Of a DNA stretch of 64,000 nt, positions 24,154-33,934 are shown in pieces. Every line of letters begins with the position of its first letter. Within the stretch, counting starts at the first letter, position 1. A program made the position numbers and the translations under genes. Origin of the DNA: Flavobacteriaceae bacterium (lineage in GTDB: Bacteria > Bacteroidota > Bacteroidia > Flavobacteriales > Flavobacteriaceae); assembly GCA_013214065.1 (NCBI GenBank), contig JABSPK010000006.1, positions 62,001 to 126,000 on the forward strand, read 5' to 3'. Below the pieces are notes generated by a model, which had not been told where the DNA came from, searched no databases, and saw nothing but the letters and a program-made list of their open reading frames with translations.

Positions 24154-26610
24154 ATGCAGTTTTTTTTGGATGTGGTCTTACCGATTCCTTTAGAGCGGCT
24201 GTTTACATACAAGCTCTCTGAAGACCAAGCGGCGCAATTGCGTCCAGGCATGCGCGTGGCCGTACCCTTCGGAAAAAGAAAGCTCTATACGGCACTAGCA
24301 CTTAACATCCATCAAAACGCCCCTTCGGCCTATGAAGCCAAGGAAATCGATCAAATTTTGGATACCGCCCCCTTGGTCCACCAAGTTCAATTCGAGCATT
24401 GGCAATGGATGGCGCAATACTACATGTGTACATTGGGCGAAGTGCTGCGAACCGCACTTCCGGGTTCCTTGCTGTTGGAAAGTTCCACAACGATATTGGC
24501 TGGGGAATGGGACGGGATTGACGAAACCGTATTAAGTGATGAGGAGTTTTTGATCTTGGAGGCTTTACGGCATCAAAAGGCCCTTAGTGTCGACGATGCC
24601 ATAGCCATTACCGGAAGAAAGCGGGTTTTGCCCCTTCTCAACGGTTTGGTCGCGCAGGGTGCGGTAGTGTTGCGCGAGTCGGTGCAACACCAATACAAAC
24701 CGAAACTGGTTAAATTCGTGAGTTTGGCCGATACCTATGTTGAGGAGGCCCGGCTCGAAGCATTACTCGAAGCCCTTCGCCGGGCACCCAAGCAGATTGA
24801 AGCCCTACTGCAACTTTTTCAATTGAAGGCAGGCCAGGCCAAACCCATCAAGCTTCTCGATTTTGAAAAAAGACCAGGTATTTCGAAAAGTGCCGTCAAG
24901 GCCCTGATCGATAAGGAAATCTTGCAGGTCGAGGTGCGCCAGATCGATCGCATTGCATTTGGAAACAACTCCAGGAAACCGGAAGATATCGTACTCAATT
25001 CGGATCAAGAAGCAGCTTACGCTGCTATTACCAGTAGTTTTGCTGCAGGCAAAGTATGTTTATTGCATGGGGTGACCGCATCGGGAAAGACCGAAATCTA
25101 TATCAAAAAAATCGCGGAAACCTTGGCCAAAGGACAACAAGCCTTGTATTTGTTGCCCGAGATCGCCCTGACCGCTCAGTTGATCCATCGTTTGCAATCC
25201 TATTTTGGCAACCAAGTGGCGGTCTACCATTCGAAATACAGTCTTAACGAACGGGTCGAGGTCTGGAACAATGTGCTGGCCCAGACCGATAAGGCCCAAA
25301 TCGTTTTGGGGGCCCGATCCGCCCTTTTTCTTCCATTTTCCAATTTGGGTCTGGTCATTGTCGATGAGGAACACGAAAGTTCCTTCAAGCAATTCGATCC
25401 GGCGCCCCGCTATCATGGTAGGGATGCGGCCATTGTTTTGGCAACCATGCACAAGGCCGATTGCTTGTTGGGTTCGGCTACGCCAAGCATCGAGACCTAT
25501 AAGAATGCCCTCAGTGGAAAATACGGTTTAGCGACTATTGATAAGCGCTATGGAGAGGTGCTGTTGCCCGATATCCAATTAGTCGATATCAAAGAAGCCA
25601 GTCGCAAAAAACGAATGAAAGGGCACTTTTCGGATACCTTGTTCGAAGCCATACAAGATAGTTTGGAAGATGGTGAACAGATCATCCTGTTTCAAAACCG
25701 TAGGGGATTTTCACCCGTAATCGAGTGCACCACCTGTGGCCATGTCGCCCAATGTCCGAATTGTGATGTCAGTTTGACCTATCACAAATACCGCAACCAA
25801 TTACGCTGCCATTACTGTGGTTATCACATGGCCGTGCAACAGAGCTGTCAAGCATGCGGCAACAGTACCTTAGATCAAAAAGGCTTCGGCACCGAACAGG
25901 TGGAGGAGGAGTTGCGACAATTGTTGCCCGATCATACTGTGGCACGAATGGATCTGGATACCACACGTGGTAAATATGCTTATGAACGGATCATTGAGCG
26001 TTTCGAGCAGCATGAGATCGATATTTTGGTGGGTACCCAAATGATAACCAAGGGACTTGATTTCCGGAATGTCGGTTTGGTCGGGATCATGAACGCCGAC
26101 ACCTTGTTGAATTTCCCTGACTATCGGGCCCACGAACGAAGTTTTCAATTGCTGACCCAAGTAGCCGGCCGCGCCGGTAGGACCAAGAAACGGGGAAAGG
26201 TCCTCATCCAGACGTACAATCCGTTTCACCAGATCTTACAACAGGTGACGACCAATTCGTATGCGAAAATGTATGCAGAGCAAGTATATGAACGGGAACA
26301 GTATCGGTATCCACCGAATTGCAAGATCATCAAGATAACGCTGAAGTCAAGGGACTTCAACGGTTTGAATGAGGCTTCCGATTGGTTTTCCGCTTCCTTG
26401 CGCAATATCAGGGGCATCACGGTTTTGGGACCGGAGCAGCCCGTCATTGGAAAGATCCGAAACGAGTACTTGAAAAACATCCTGATCAAATTCGATCAGC
26501 GGTTGTCACAGAAACAACTAAAAAATGGCATCAAAAGAATTCAAGCTTCTTTTCATGCCATTTCGAAATATCGGAGTATCAAGTTGGTCTACAACGTAGA
26601 CCATATCTGA
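24154..26610 (+). CDS. priA: Primosomal protein N' (PriA helicase)
   Basis: 818 residues from the ATG at 24154; an in-frame GTG at 24124 would overlap the upstream gene and is less likely. The N-terminal 3'-DNA-end binding domain starts FFLDVVLPIPLERLFTYKL. The helicase core has GVTASGKTEIY (Walker A), VIVDEEHESSFKQ (II) and LLGSATPS (III). A zinc module follows with CTTCGHVAQCPNCD and CHYCGYHMAVQQSCQACG. Motifs V and VI are GTQMITKGLDF and QVAGRAGR. It restarts stalled replication forks. Its stop abuts the convergent LytTR gene with no gap. Confidence 0.96.
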   Translation: MQFFLDVVLPIPLERLFTYKLSEDQAAQLRPGMRVAVPFGKRKLYTALALNIHQNAPSAYEAKEIDQILDTAPLVHQVQFEHWQWMAQYYMCTLGEVLRTALPGSLLLESSTTILAGEWDGIDETVLSDEEFLILEALRHQKALSVDDAIAITGRKRVLPLLNGLVAQGAVVLRESVQHQYKPKLVKFVSLADTYVEEARLEALLEALRRAPKQIEALLQLFQLKAGQAKPIKLLDFEKRPGISKSAVKALIDKEILQVEVRQIDRIAFGNNSRKPEDIVLNSDQEAAYAAITSSFAAGKVCLLHGVTASGKTEIYIKKIAETLAKGQQALYLLPEIALTAQLIHRLQSYFGNQVAVYHSKYSLNERVEVWNNVLAQTDKAQIVLGARSALFLPFSNLGLVIVDEEHESSFKQFDPAPRYHGRDAAIVLATMHKADCLLGSATPSIETYKNALSGKYGLATIDKRYGEVLLPDIQLVDIKEASRKKRMKGHFSDTLFEAIQDSLEDGEQIILFQNRRGFSPVIECTTCGHVAQCPNCDVSLTYHKYRNQLRCHYCGYHMAVQQSCQACGNSTLDQKGFGTEQVEEELRQLLPDHTVARMDLDTTRGKYAYERIIERFEQHEIDILVGTQMITKGLDFRNVGLVGIMNADTLLNFPDYRAHERSFQLLTQVAGRAGRTKKRGKVLIQTYNPFHQILQQVTTNSYAKMYAEQVYEREQYRYPPNCKIIKITLKSRDFNGLNEASDWFSASLRNIRGITVLGPEQPVIGKIRNEYLKNILIKFDQRLSQKQLKNGIKRIQASFHAISKYRSIKLVYNVDHI

Positions 26611-27303
26611 TTAGACGTTGGCCAATGCTTCGGCCAGTTCCGTCTTCTTGTTTCTACTTAAAGGAATTTGTCTACCGGCTACTTCAACATTTTTACTGTT
26701 GAACTTTTCGATCTTCTCGAGATTCACGATGTAGGATTTGTGGATCCGCAAGAACTTTTCGGCAGGCAATTGCTTTTCGAATGATTTCATGGTTGATAAG
26801 ATGACGATGTTGGCTTCGTCGGTCACCAATTTGATGTAGTCACCCAAGGCTTCTACCCATTTGATATCATTAAGGATAACCTTACGTTTTTTAAGGTTAC
26901 TCTTCACAAAGATGTGCTCTTCATCCTCATCGACACGATGCATTTGCTCGTATTTGGCTACCGCCCTTTTGACCGATGCCTCGAAACGGGCCAAGGTAAT
27001 CGGTTTGTGAAGGTAATCGGTAACATCGTAATCGAAGGCCTTTAGGGCATAATCAGGTTTCCCGGTAATCAAGATGACCTGTGGTGGGTTTTCAAGCGCC
27101 TCCAAAAGGTCAAAGCCACTAATAATAGGCATTTCGACGTCAAGGAAGATCAAATCGACTTCGTGGTTCTTCAAGCCGTTCTTCGCTTCAATCGCGTTGC
27201 TGTACTCAGCGACCAGGGCAAGATGTGGGTGATTGTTGACCAACTTGGCCACCGCCATTCGCTGCATGGACGAGTCGTCAACAATTATACTTTTAAGTTT
27301 CAT
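26611..27303 (-). CDS. LytTR-type response regulator
   Basis: 230 residues. The receiver domain (1-120) has DD at 9-10, phosphoacceptor Asp in FLDVEMP, a switch Thr in ILITGKP and Lys in LHKPI. The LytTR DNA-binding domain (about 135-228) has IFVKSNLKKRKVILNDIKWVEALGDYIKL and FLRIHKSYIVNL. LytTR regulators bind direct repeats upstream of targets. No histidine kinase lies next to it, so it is an orphan regulator here. It converges on priA and is divergent from the rpsF operon, with 236 nt between the starts. Confidence 0.93.
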   Translation of the reverse strand: MKLKSIIVDDSSMQRMAVAKLVNNHPHLALVAEYSNAIEAKNGLKNHEVDLIFLDVEMPIISGFDLLEALENPPQVILITGKPDYALKAFDYDVTDYLHKPITLARFEASVKRAVAKYEQMHRVDEDEEHIFVKSNLKKRKVILNDIKWVEALGDYIKLVTDEANIVILSTMKSFEKQLPAEKFLRIHKSYIVNLEKIEKFNSKNVEVAGRQIPLSRNKKTELAEALANV

Positions 27304-27509
27304 AGATAGGGGTGATTTGTGGGGTTAAATCATCGGCAAATTACATAAAATACTCGGTAAAGCGCAACAAAAGATGTAAACATGGCCTATTGTGTTGTGT
27401 ATTCGGTAATATGTACGATGTAGCGTTTGTTTTGGTTTTTCTTGTTAATAACTTATTAAAGGAATAACGAACATTTCACAAAATTCTTGTGGGTGGTCTG
27501 TTTATTGTT

Positions 27510-27517
27510 TACTTTTG
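27510..27517 (+). promoter_or_regulatory. Promoter of the rpsF-rpsR-rplI operon
   Basis: TACTTTTG is an exact TAnnTTTG, with TTG at 27487-27489 and a 20-nt spacer, both as expected for the Bacteroidetes primary sigma factor. The rpsF ATG lies 22 nt downstream. Confidence 0.65.
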
Positions 27518-27539
27518 CGCTCCTTTAAAAATTAGTTAT

Positions 27540-27878
27540 ATGAACCATTACGAAACTGTTTTCATTTTGAATCCCGTTCTATCTGATACCCAGATAGAGG
27601 AAACAGTTAAGAAATTTGAAAATTTCTTAATTAAGAATGGTGCCAAAATGGTATCCAAAGAAGATTGGGGGCTTAAGAAATTGGCCTACCCGATCCAAAA
27701 CAAGAAAAGTGGCTTTTACCACTTGTTCGAATTCACCGCTCCAGGAGAGGCTATCGGCCCTTACGAGCTTGAATTCAGAAGAGATGAACGCATTATGCGG
27801 TTTTTGACCGTAAAGCTTGACAAGCATGCCATTGCTTGGGCAGAGAAGAGGAGAACCAAACTAAAAACAAAAGCGTAA
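27540..27878 (+). CDS. rpsF: 30S ribosomal protein S6
   Basis: 112 residues from the ATG at 27540, which follows the mapped promoter element. An upstream in-frame start would lie before that element. Family features: MNHYETVFILNPVLSDTQIEETVKKF, WGLKKLAYPIQNKKSGFYHLFEF and RDERIMRFLTVKLDKHAI. S6 binds the central domain of 16S rRNA together with S18, encoded 3 nt downstream. A lysine-rich C-terminal tail ends the protein. Confidence 0.97.
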   Translation: MNHYETVFILNPVLSDTQIEETVKKFENFLIKNGAKMVSKEDWGLKKLAYPIQNKKSGFYHLFEFTAPGEAIGPYELEFRRDERIMRFLTVKLDKHAIAWAEKRRTKLKTKA

Positions 27879-27881
27879 GAC

Positions 27882-28178
27882 ATGTCATCTATAGAACAAC
27901 AGGCGAAAGCTAAGAAAGATGGGGAAATCAGGTACTTGACCCCCTTGAACATCGAAACCAATAAGCAAAAGAAATATTGCAGGTTCAAGAAATCAGGTAT
28001 CAAGTATATCGATTATAAGGATCCAGACTTTTTGATGAAGTTGGTCAACGAGCAAGGCAAGTTGTTGCCACGTCGATTGACGGGTACTTCATTAAAGTAT
28101 CAAAGAAAAGTGGCCCAAGCCGTAAAGCGGGCACGTCATTTGGCTTTGATGCCATACGTTGGTGATATGTTGAAATAA
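27882..28178 (+). CDS. rpsR: 30S ribosomal protein S18
   Basis: 98 residues. The S18 core is clear: [63 protein letters not shown]. There is a short N-terminal extension of about 25 residues, as in other Bacteroidetes. It forms a heterodimer with S6 on the small subunit. The gene lies between rpsF (3-nt gap) and rplI (13-nt gap). Confidence 0.98.
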   Translation: MSSIEQQAKAKKDGEIRYLTPLNIETNKQKKYCRFKKSGIKYIDYKDPDFLMKLVNEQGKLLPRRLTGTSLKYQRKVAQAVKRARHLALMPYVGDMLK

Positions 28179-28191
28179 AAAAAGAAGGAGC

Positions 28192-28644
28192 ATGGAACTT
28201 ATATTAAAATCAGACGTACAGGATTTAGGCTTCAAAGACGATATCGTTACCGTTAAGAACGGTTACGGAAGAAACTACCTTATTCCACAAGGGTTGGCCG
28301 CGTTGGCTACCCCAGCTGCGAAAAAGGTCTTGGCCGAGAATTTGAGACAACGCGCCCACAAAGAGAAGCAGATTATCGAGGATGCCCAAAAGGTAGCCGA
28401 GAGCTTGAAGGAAATGCAGATCAAGATCGCCGCTAAAGCGGGTGTAGGAGATAAATTGTTCGGTTCGGTTTCGAACATCGATTTGGCTGAGGCTATTGCC
28501 AAAGCCGGTCAGGATATCGATCGAAAATTCATCAACATCCAAGGGGGAACCGTCAAAAGGGTCGGTCCTTACAATGCGAAAGTACGATTGCACCGCGAGG
28601 TGATTGTCGATCTTCCATTTGAAGTGATCGCTGAAGCGAAATAA
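28192..28644 (+). CDS. rplI: 50S ribosomal protein L9
   Basis: 150 residues, the usual length. The N-terminal rRNA-binding domain reads MELILKSDVQDLGFKDDIVTVKNGYGRNYLIPQGLA. A long connecting helix (LAENLRQRAHKEKQIIEDAQKVAESLKEMQ) and the C-terminal domain with GVGDKLFGSVSNIDLAEAIA follow. L9 binds the L1-stalk base of the 23S rRNA. A terminator follows after 27 nt, closing the operon. Confidence 0.98.
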   Translation: MELILKSDVQDLGFKDDIVTVKNGYGRNYLIPQGLAALATPAAKKVLAENLRQRAHKEKQIIEDAQKVAESLKEMQIKIAAKAGVGDKLFGSVSNIDLAEAIAKAGQDIDRKFINIQGGTVKRVGPYNAKVRLHREVIVDLPFEVIAEAK

Positions 28645-28671
28645 ATACTACTTTTTCGTTAATAACTTGTA

Positions 28672-28700
28672 AAGAGCTATGCGTGCATAGCTCTTTTTTT
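28672..28700 (+). terminator. Intrinsic terminator of the rpsF operon
   Basis: A 10-bp stem (AAGAGCTATG / CATAGCTCTT) with a four-base loop is followed by seven T. Confidence 0.9.
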
Positions 28701-28745
28701 GTGCTATTTTAGTTCGTACTTCAAACGAACTTAATTGAACACAAC

Positions 28746-31700
28746 ATGATCAAAAAATTACTCTTTACGGTAATCGGACTATTGGTGGTTGCTACCACTG
28801 CAATGGCCCAGGTTACCACATCGAACATCAAGGGCTCGGTCGTTGATGATCAAGGGGCGCCTTTGTTCGGCGCCAATGTAGTCGCCGTGCATACCCCGAC
28901 CGGGACGCGATTCGGCGCCATCACGAACGAAACAGGGCGATTCAACCTGTTGAACCTTAGGGTCGGTGGCCCTTACGAGGTGACCATTTCTTACGTAGGT
29001 TTCAAAAGCGATGTCCGAAACGACATCTTCCTGTCTTTGGGTAAGACCTTTACCTATTCCGTCAGCATGGTACCTGATAGCCAGCAATTGGATGAAGTAG
29101 TGCTCGTATCGGACCAGTCAGGAACCTTTGGCAGCGATAGAACGGGAGCCGAAACCAGCGTGAGCCGTCGTGATTTGCAACGTTTGCCGACGATTTCAAG
29201 ATCGGCCAGTGATTTTATCCGATTAGAGCCCGCCGCTTCTTCAGGGGCATCGGGACTTTCCTTCGGTGGTCGAAACGATCAATACAACAACTTTTCTTTG
29301 GACGGCGCCATTTTCAACAACCCTTTTGGATTGGATGCGGCAACGCCAGGTGGCCAGGCCAACGCCCAGCCGATTTCCTTGGATGCCATCGATCAAATCG
29401 CGGTGACCACGGCACCCTATGACGTAACCCAATCCGGTTTTACCGGAGCCTCGGTCAATGCGGTCACGAAAAGTGGTACCAATGATTTCTATGCCACGGT
29501 GTATGGGTTCTTTAGAAACGATGACCTGACCGGAGGAAAGATCAATGGTGATGACGTCATCAAGACCGGATTGGAGCAAACCCAATACGGTGTGAGTGTG
29601 GGTGGACCTATCGTCAAAAACAAGCTTTTCTTCTTCGCCAATTTCGAGCGCGATGAGTTGACCTCTTTGGGTACCGATGGATTCGTTCCAGGGGGAACGG
29701 GTACCAATGGGATCAGTACTTCAAGGGTCACCCAATCCGACATGTTGTTGGTCGACAACATCCTTCGTCAAGTGGTGATCGGTCAAGACGGCCAAGGCAA
29801 CGATATTTTCTATGATCCCGGGGCAATTACCGGCTTCAATTTCGATCAAGAATCCACTAAAGGGATATTGAAATTGGATTGGAACATCAATGAGAACAAC
29901 CGTTTGGCGGTCATTTACAATTTCTTGAACGCGTCACGCGGTTTGCCTGCCAACAGAAATGCCATCACCTTCAGGGGGCCGAGTACACAGACCTTACAGT
30001 TTGAGAATGCCGGATACGAAATCAATAACAACATCCAATCCGTACAGCTCGAATTGAACAGTACCTTGGGTAATGATGCAACGAATAAACTGCAAGTCGG
30101 ATACACCCATTTCGACGATTTTAGGAATCCGTTTTCCACCCCGGCGCCGAGTATCACCTTGTTGGATGATACCGGTAGCTCGAATTATATCATCGCGGGC
30201 CATGAACCATTTTCGATAAACAACCGCTTGGACCAAAAAGTCTTTCAAGTGACCGATAACCTGAATTTCTTTGTTGGGGATCATACGGTAACCGTGGGCT
30301 TCTCCTATGAGAAGTTTGAATTCGACAATTCGTTCAACCTTGGGTTTTATGGTGCTAGAGGGGTTTTCTTCCCAACGGGATCCATTACTGACTTTAGGAA
30401 CCTCGATGCTGCGGGTGAAGCCGCCTTGGTGGCCGATTATCAAGCCCAATTCGATGCCGCTATCGCTACGGCGAACAACAACAACCAGTTTCCTGATGGT
30501 ACGCCGGGCGGATGGTCTTTGGCCGAAACCAACGTAGGGCAGCTTTCGTTTTATTTGCAGGATCAGTGGGATGCGACCGACAATTTCAAATTGACCTATG
30601 GGGTCCGATTCGATCGTCCGTTGTATTTCAATACGGCTGATTTGGTCGGTGAGAACATCGACCGTAAAGGAGGAACCTTGGCAGAAGGGGGTACCTATGC
30701 ACCTGACATCGCCTATTTCGATCCGGATACCAACGAACAGATCACCATCGATTCGGAGCAGTTACCCACCAACGATTGGTTGATTTCACCAAGGGTAGGT
30801 TTCAACTGGGATGTGAAAGGCGATCAAACCTTACAGATACGCGGGGGATCCGGGGTATTCACCGGAAGGTTCCCGTTCGTTTGGTTGGGCAACCAAGTAC
30901 AAGGCACCGACTTCTTTTTCTATCAAGTCGTCGATCCCGATTTCCAATGGCCGCAGGTATGGCGAACCAATGTGGGACTTGATAAACGTTTTGAAAACGG
31001 AATCATCCTAACCGCTGATTTGGCCTATACCAAAGACATCAATGCCGCTCATGTACAAAATTGGGGCTTGGGTGCACCATCGTTAACCTTGAACGGACCG
31101 GATAACCGCGCCATCTATGCCAATGAAGATAAATCGCAATTGTTCGGAGGGCCTACCAACGCCTATGTGTTTACCAATTCCGATCAAGGCCGAATTTGGA
31201 ATGCCACCTTGAAGTTGCAAAAGACGTTCGAAGATGGCCTGTATACGCAGTTGGCCTATAACTATCTCGATGCCCGTGAGGTGAACTCCATCGACGCGGA
31301 GATTACCGGCGATGCCTTTGCAGGCAATGCCATTGTAGGCAATGCGAATACCGATGTTTTGGCCTTTTCGAGATACGGTGACAAACACAGGATCATCGGT
31401 ATCGTGTCCAAAGCGTTTAAGACAGGAACAACCGTTTCTACCTTTTTCGAATATGCGCAAAGCGGTCGTTTCAATTACATCTATGGTGGCGACATCAACA
31501 ATGATGGTTCTGCCATCAACGATTTGATCTACATTCCGACCTCAAGTGAGCTCCAACAGATGAATTTCAGCGGTACCGGACAAGCCGAAGCTTTTGAAGC
31601 CTTCATCCAACAAGACGACTACTTGAGTGGTCGCAGAGGCCAGTATGCGGAGCGCTATGGCGCCTTGGCGCCTTGGCGTGGTCGTTGGGACATTAAGGTC

Positions 31701-31955
31701 TTGCAAGACATTAAGATCAACGAGGGCAACCGTTTTCAGTTGAGCTTGGATATCTTGAACTTCGGCAATTTGATCAACTCCAATTGGGGCGTTGTTGAAC
31801 AACAAGATTTCGATCAGCTGCTCGGGGTAACCGTCGATGATACGAATACACCGACCTTTACCTTCAATCCTGATCGTACCAACACCTTCTCGGCCGATAC
31901 GCGTTTGCGTTCAAGATGGCAAGCACAAGTTGGGGTACGTTACATATTTGATTAA
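28746..31955 (+). CDS. Oar-like TonB-dependent outer-membrane receptor with carboxypeptidase-regulatory domain
   Basis: 1069 residues. A signal peptide (about 1-21) precedes a CarbopepD_reg domain (about 25-112: NIKGSVVDDQGAPLFGANVVAV, TNETGRFNLLNLRVGGPYEVTISYVGF). A TonB-box-like LDEVVLVSD and a plug domain (about 125-245) follow. The plug lacks the usual RG box but has SFGGRNDQYNNFSLDGAIFNNPFG. The barrel ends in RWQAQVGVRYIFD with a terminal aromatic-acidic pair. The layout matches the Oar family, implicated in uptake or export of protein or peptide. No SusD partner is adjacent, so it stands alone. TATTTTAG at 28705-28712 is a one-mismatch promoter element. Confidence 0.88.
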   Translation: MIKKLLFTVIGLLVVATTAMAQVTTSNIKGSVVDDQGAPLFGANVVAVHTPTGTRFGAITNETGRFNLLNLRVGGPYEVTISYVGFKSDVRNDIFLSLGKTFTYSVSMVPDSQQLDEVVLVSDQSGTFGSDRTGAETSVSRRDLQRLPTISRSASDFIRLEPAASSGASGLSFGGRNDQYNNFSLDGAIFNNPFGLDAATPGGQANAQPISLDAIDQIAVTTAPYDVTQSGFTGASVNAVTKSGTNDFYATVYGFFRNDDLTGGKINGDDVIKTGLEQTQYGVSVGGPIVKNKLFFFANFERDELTSLGTDGFVPGGTGTNGISTSRVTQSDMLLVDNILRQVVIGQDGQGNDIFYDPGAITGFNFDQESTKGILKLDWNINENNRLAVIYNFLNASRGLPANRNAITFRGPSTQTLQFENAGYEINNNIQSVQLELNSTLGNDATNKLQVGYTHFDDFRNPFSTPAPSITLLDDTGSSNYIIAGHEPFSINNRLDQKVFQVTDNLNFFVGDHTVTVGFSYEKFEFDNSFNLGFYGARGVFFPTGSITDFRNLDAAGEAALVADYQAQFDAAIATANNNNQFPDGTPGGWSLAETNVGQLSFYLQDQWDATDNFKLTYGVRFDRPLYFNTADLVGENIDRKGGTLAEGGTYAPDIAYFDPDTNEQITIDSEQLPTNDWLISPRVGFNWDVKGDQTLQIRGGSGVFTGRFPFVWLGNQVQGTDFFFYQVVDPDFQWPQVWRTNVGLDKRFENGIILTADLAYTKDINAAHVQNWGLGAPSLTLNGPDNRAIYANEDKSQLFGGPTNAYVFTNSDQGRIWNATLKLQKTFEDGLYTQLAYNYLDAREVNSIDAEITGDAFAGNAIVGNANTDVLAFSRYGDKHRIIGIVSKAFKTGTTVSTFFEYAQSGRFNYIYGGDINNDGSAINDLIYIPTSSELQQMNFSGTGQAEAFEAFIQQDDYLSGRRGQYAERYGALAPWRGRWDIKVLQDIKINEGNRFQLSLDILNFGNLINSNWGVVEQQDFDQLLGVTVDDTNTPTFTFNPDRTNTFSADTRLRSRWQAQVGVRYIFD

Positions 31956-31975
31956 AAGAACCAAAACCAAAATTC

Positions 31976-32003
31976 AAACCCTGGCCTTTGGCCGGGGTTT
32001 TCT
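31976..32003 (+). terminator. Intrinsic terminator after the Oar-like receptor
   Basis: Arms AAACCCTGGCC and GGCCGGGGTTT pair with one T-G wobble and close a three-base loop. TTTTCTATT follows. The hairpin ends about 10 nt before the next start codon. Confidence 0.7.
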
Positions 32004-32011
32004 ATTATCCT

Positions 32012-32485
32012 ATGAAGTACACACGACTGAGCAAAGAGCAGCTAGAGGAGCTACACCAAGAGTTCATCAACTTTTTGGCGACCCAATCCATTACGGCCGA
32101 AGAATGGCAGAAAATCAAGTCGGATACCCCCGCAGTGGCCGAACAGGAGTTGGATGTATTCAGCGATTTGATTTGGGAAGGAGTGCTTTCGAAGGTCAAA
32201 TACCTCGAAAACGTTTCCGAACGACACATGCATCTCTTCGAGCTGAACGAAAAGGAAATGAAACTGATTTCAGTAAAGGTGCTCAATCCGCATATCGATT
32301 TACGCACGGCTGAAGGATTTGGGTGGTTCAAACGCAATTTCCAATCCGACTTTGTCGAATACCTCACCGCCGCCAAAAGTTACAGTGCGGATAAGAACAA
32401 AGACAAGTTCGATCTGATCCAACAGGGTGGTGTGATTACCAAAGGCGAATTGTACCAATGGTTTGACCAGATCATTGAAAACTGA
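32012..32485 (+). CDS. Conserved flavobacterial cytoplasmic protein (DUF6495-like)
   Basis: 157 residues from the ATG at 32012; the longer reading from 31988 would start inside the terminator hairpin. It is acidic and helical with no signal peptide or membrane segment. The opening MKYTRLSKEQLEELHQEFINFLATQSITAEEW and the FGWFKRNFQSDFVEYLTAAKSYSADK block are what I associate with the flavobacterial DUF6495 family, though I cannot confirm the assignment by search. Function unknown. It lies just upstream of hisS on the same strand with a 72-nt gap. Confidence 0.7.
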   Translation: MKYTRLSKEQLEELHQEFINFLATQSITAEEWQKIKSDTPAVAEQELDVFSDLIWEGVLSKVKYLENVSERHMHLFELNEKEMKLISVKVLNPHIDLRTAEGFGWFKRNFQSDFVEYLTAAKSYSADKNKDKFDLIQQGGVITKGELYQWFDQIIEN

Positions 32486-32557
32486 GGTGAAAGTGTGATA
32501 TTTGTGCAAATTCCAGGGTAAGGGCCCCCAAGGCCTGCCTACCCTAAATACGATTCC

Positions 32558-33934
32558 ATGCCGCAAAAACCAAGCATACCCAAAGGGACCAGGGATTTTA
32601 ATCCTGCTACCGTTGCCAAACGCAACCACATCATCAACACCATTAAAAGACAGTTCGAACTGTTCGGGTTTCAGCCGATCGAAACCCCGAGTTTCGAAAA
32701 TTCGGAGACCTTATTGGGAAAGTATGGGGAAGAAGGGGATCGTTTGATCTTCAAGATCTTGAATTCAGGGGATTTCATTTCGAAGGTAGACGACATTACC
32801 TACAGTTCAAAAAACTCGGCTTCTTTGGCACCCAAGATTTCTGAGAAAGCCCTTCGATATGATTTGACCGTTCCTTTTGCACGCTATGTGGTCATGCACC
32901 AAAATGAGATCGATTTCCCGTTCAAACGCTACCAAATACAACCCGTATGGCGGGCCGACCGACCCCAAAAGGGTCGTTTCCGTGAATTTTACCAATGCGA
33001 TGCCGACGTGGTCGGGGCGAATTCCATCTTGCAAGAAGTGGAGTTCATACAATTGTACGATGCGGTGTTTAGCCAATTGGGCTTGCAAGGGGTGACCATC
33101 AAGTTGAACAATAGGAAGATCCTTTCGGGTATTGCCGAAGTGATCGGCGCCAAGCATCTCTTGGTCGATTTTACCGTAGCCCTTGATAAACTGGACAAGA
33201 TCGGCGAAGAAAAAGTCAAGGCCGAAATGCGTGCCAAGGGCCTTAGCGACCATGCGATCACAAAGGCGGAGCCCTTATTTTCGATGACGGGTAGTTCTAC
33301 TGAGCAACTGCAACGCCTCAAGACCCTTTTGGCCGATTCGGACATCGGAATGCAAGGGGTTGGCGAATTGGAGGAAATCGTGGATTTCATCGAGCATACT
33401 GAGCTTTTGGCGAGTCGGCTGCAGATCGATGTTACCCTTGCGCGTGGATTGAATTATTACACTGGTGCCATCGTTGAGGTCGCGGCCCCTGAGTCTGTGG
33501 CCATCGGATCGATCGGTGGGGGAGGTCGTTACGATGACCTGACCGGAATTTTTGGTTTAAAGGATGTCAGTGGGGTCGGCATTTCTTTTGGATTGGACCG
33601 TATCTATATGGTCTTGGAAGAACTGGATCTTTTTCCTGAGGCTATCAATCGGCAAGTCGATGTATTGATCTTGAATTTCGGCGGCGAAGAGGGTAAAGAA
33701 GCCTTTAAACTTCTCGGCAGGATCAGAAAGGAAGGTATCCGGGCCGATATGTATCCAGCGGCCACCAAGGTACAGAAACAATTGAAGTATGCCCATAAAA
33801 GAGGCATTCCGATCGTGTTGTTCTTAGGGAAGGAGGAATTGGCCAAGGGCGAGTTCATTGTGAAGAATATGGCCGACGGGCAACAAGTAACCCATCCAAT
33901 AGATATCGAACGCTTCAGCTCATGGGAGTTCTAA
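32558..33934 (+). CDS. hisS: Histidyl-tRNA synthetase
   Basis: 458 residues. Class II motifs: KGTRDFNPATVAKRNHI at the start, LRYDLTVPFARYVVMH (motif 1 neighbourhood), QPVWRADRPQKGRFREFYQCDADVVG (motif 2), the HisA box ARGLNYYTGAIVEV, and GGGRYDDLTGIFG...SFGLDRIY (motif 3). A C-terminal anticodon-binding domain starts at about 365. It charges tRNA-His. Its 3' end overlaps the convergent NUDIX gene by 15 nt. Confidence 0.97.
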   Translation: MPQKPSIPKGTRDFNPATVAKRNHIINTIKRQFELFGFQPIETPSFENSETLLGKYGEEGDRLIFKILNSGDFISKVDDITYSSKNSASLAPKISEKALRYDLTVPFARYVVMHQNEIDFPFKRYQIQPVWRADRPQKGRFREFYQCDADVVGANSILQEVEFIQLYDAVFSQLGLQGVTIKLNNRKILSGIAEVIGAKHLLVDFTVALDKLDKIGEEKVKAEMRAKGLSDHAITKAEPLFSMTGSSTEQLQRLKTLLADSDIGMQGVGELEEIVDFIEHTELLASRLQIDVTLARGLNYYTGAIVEVAAPESVAIGSIGGGGRYDDLTGIFGLKDVSGVGISFGLDRIYMVLEELDLFPEAINRQVDVLILNFGGEEGKEAFKLLGRIRKEGIRADMYPAATKVQKQLKYAHKRGIPIVLFLGKEELAKGEFIVKNMADGQQVTHPIDIERFSSWEF

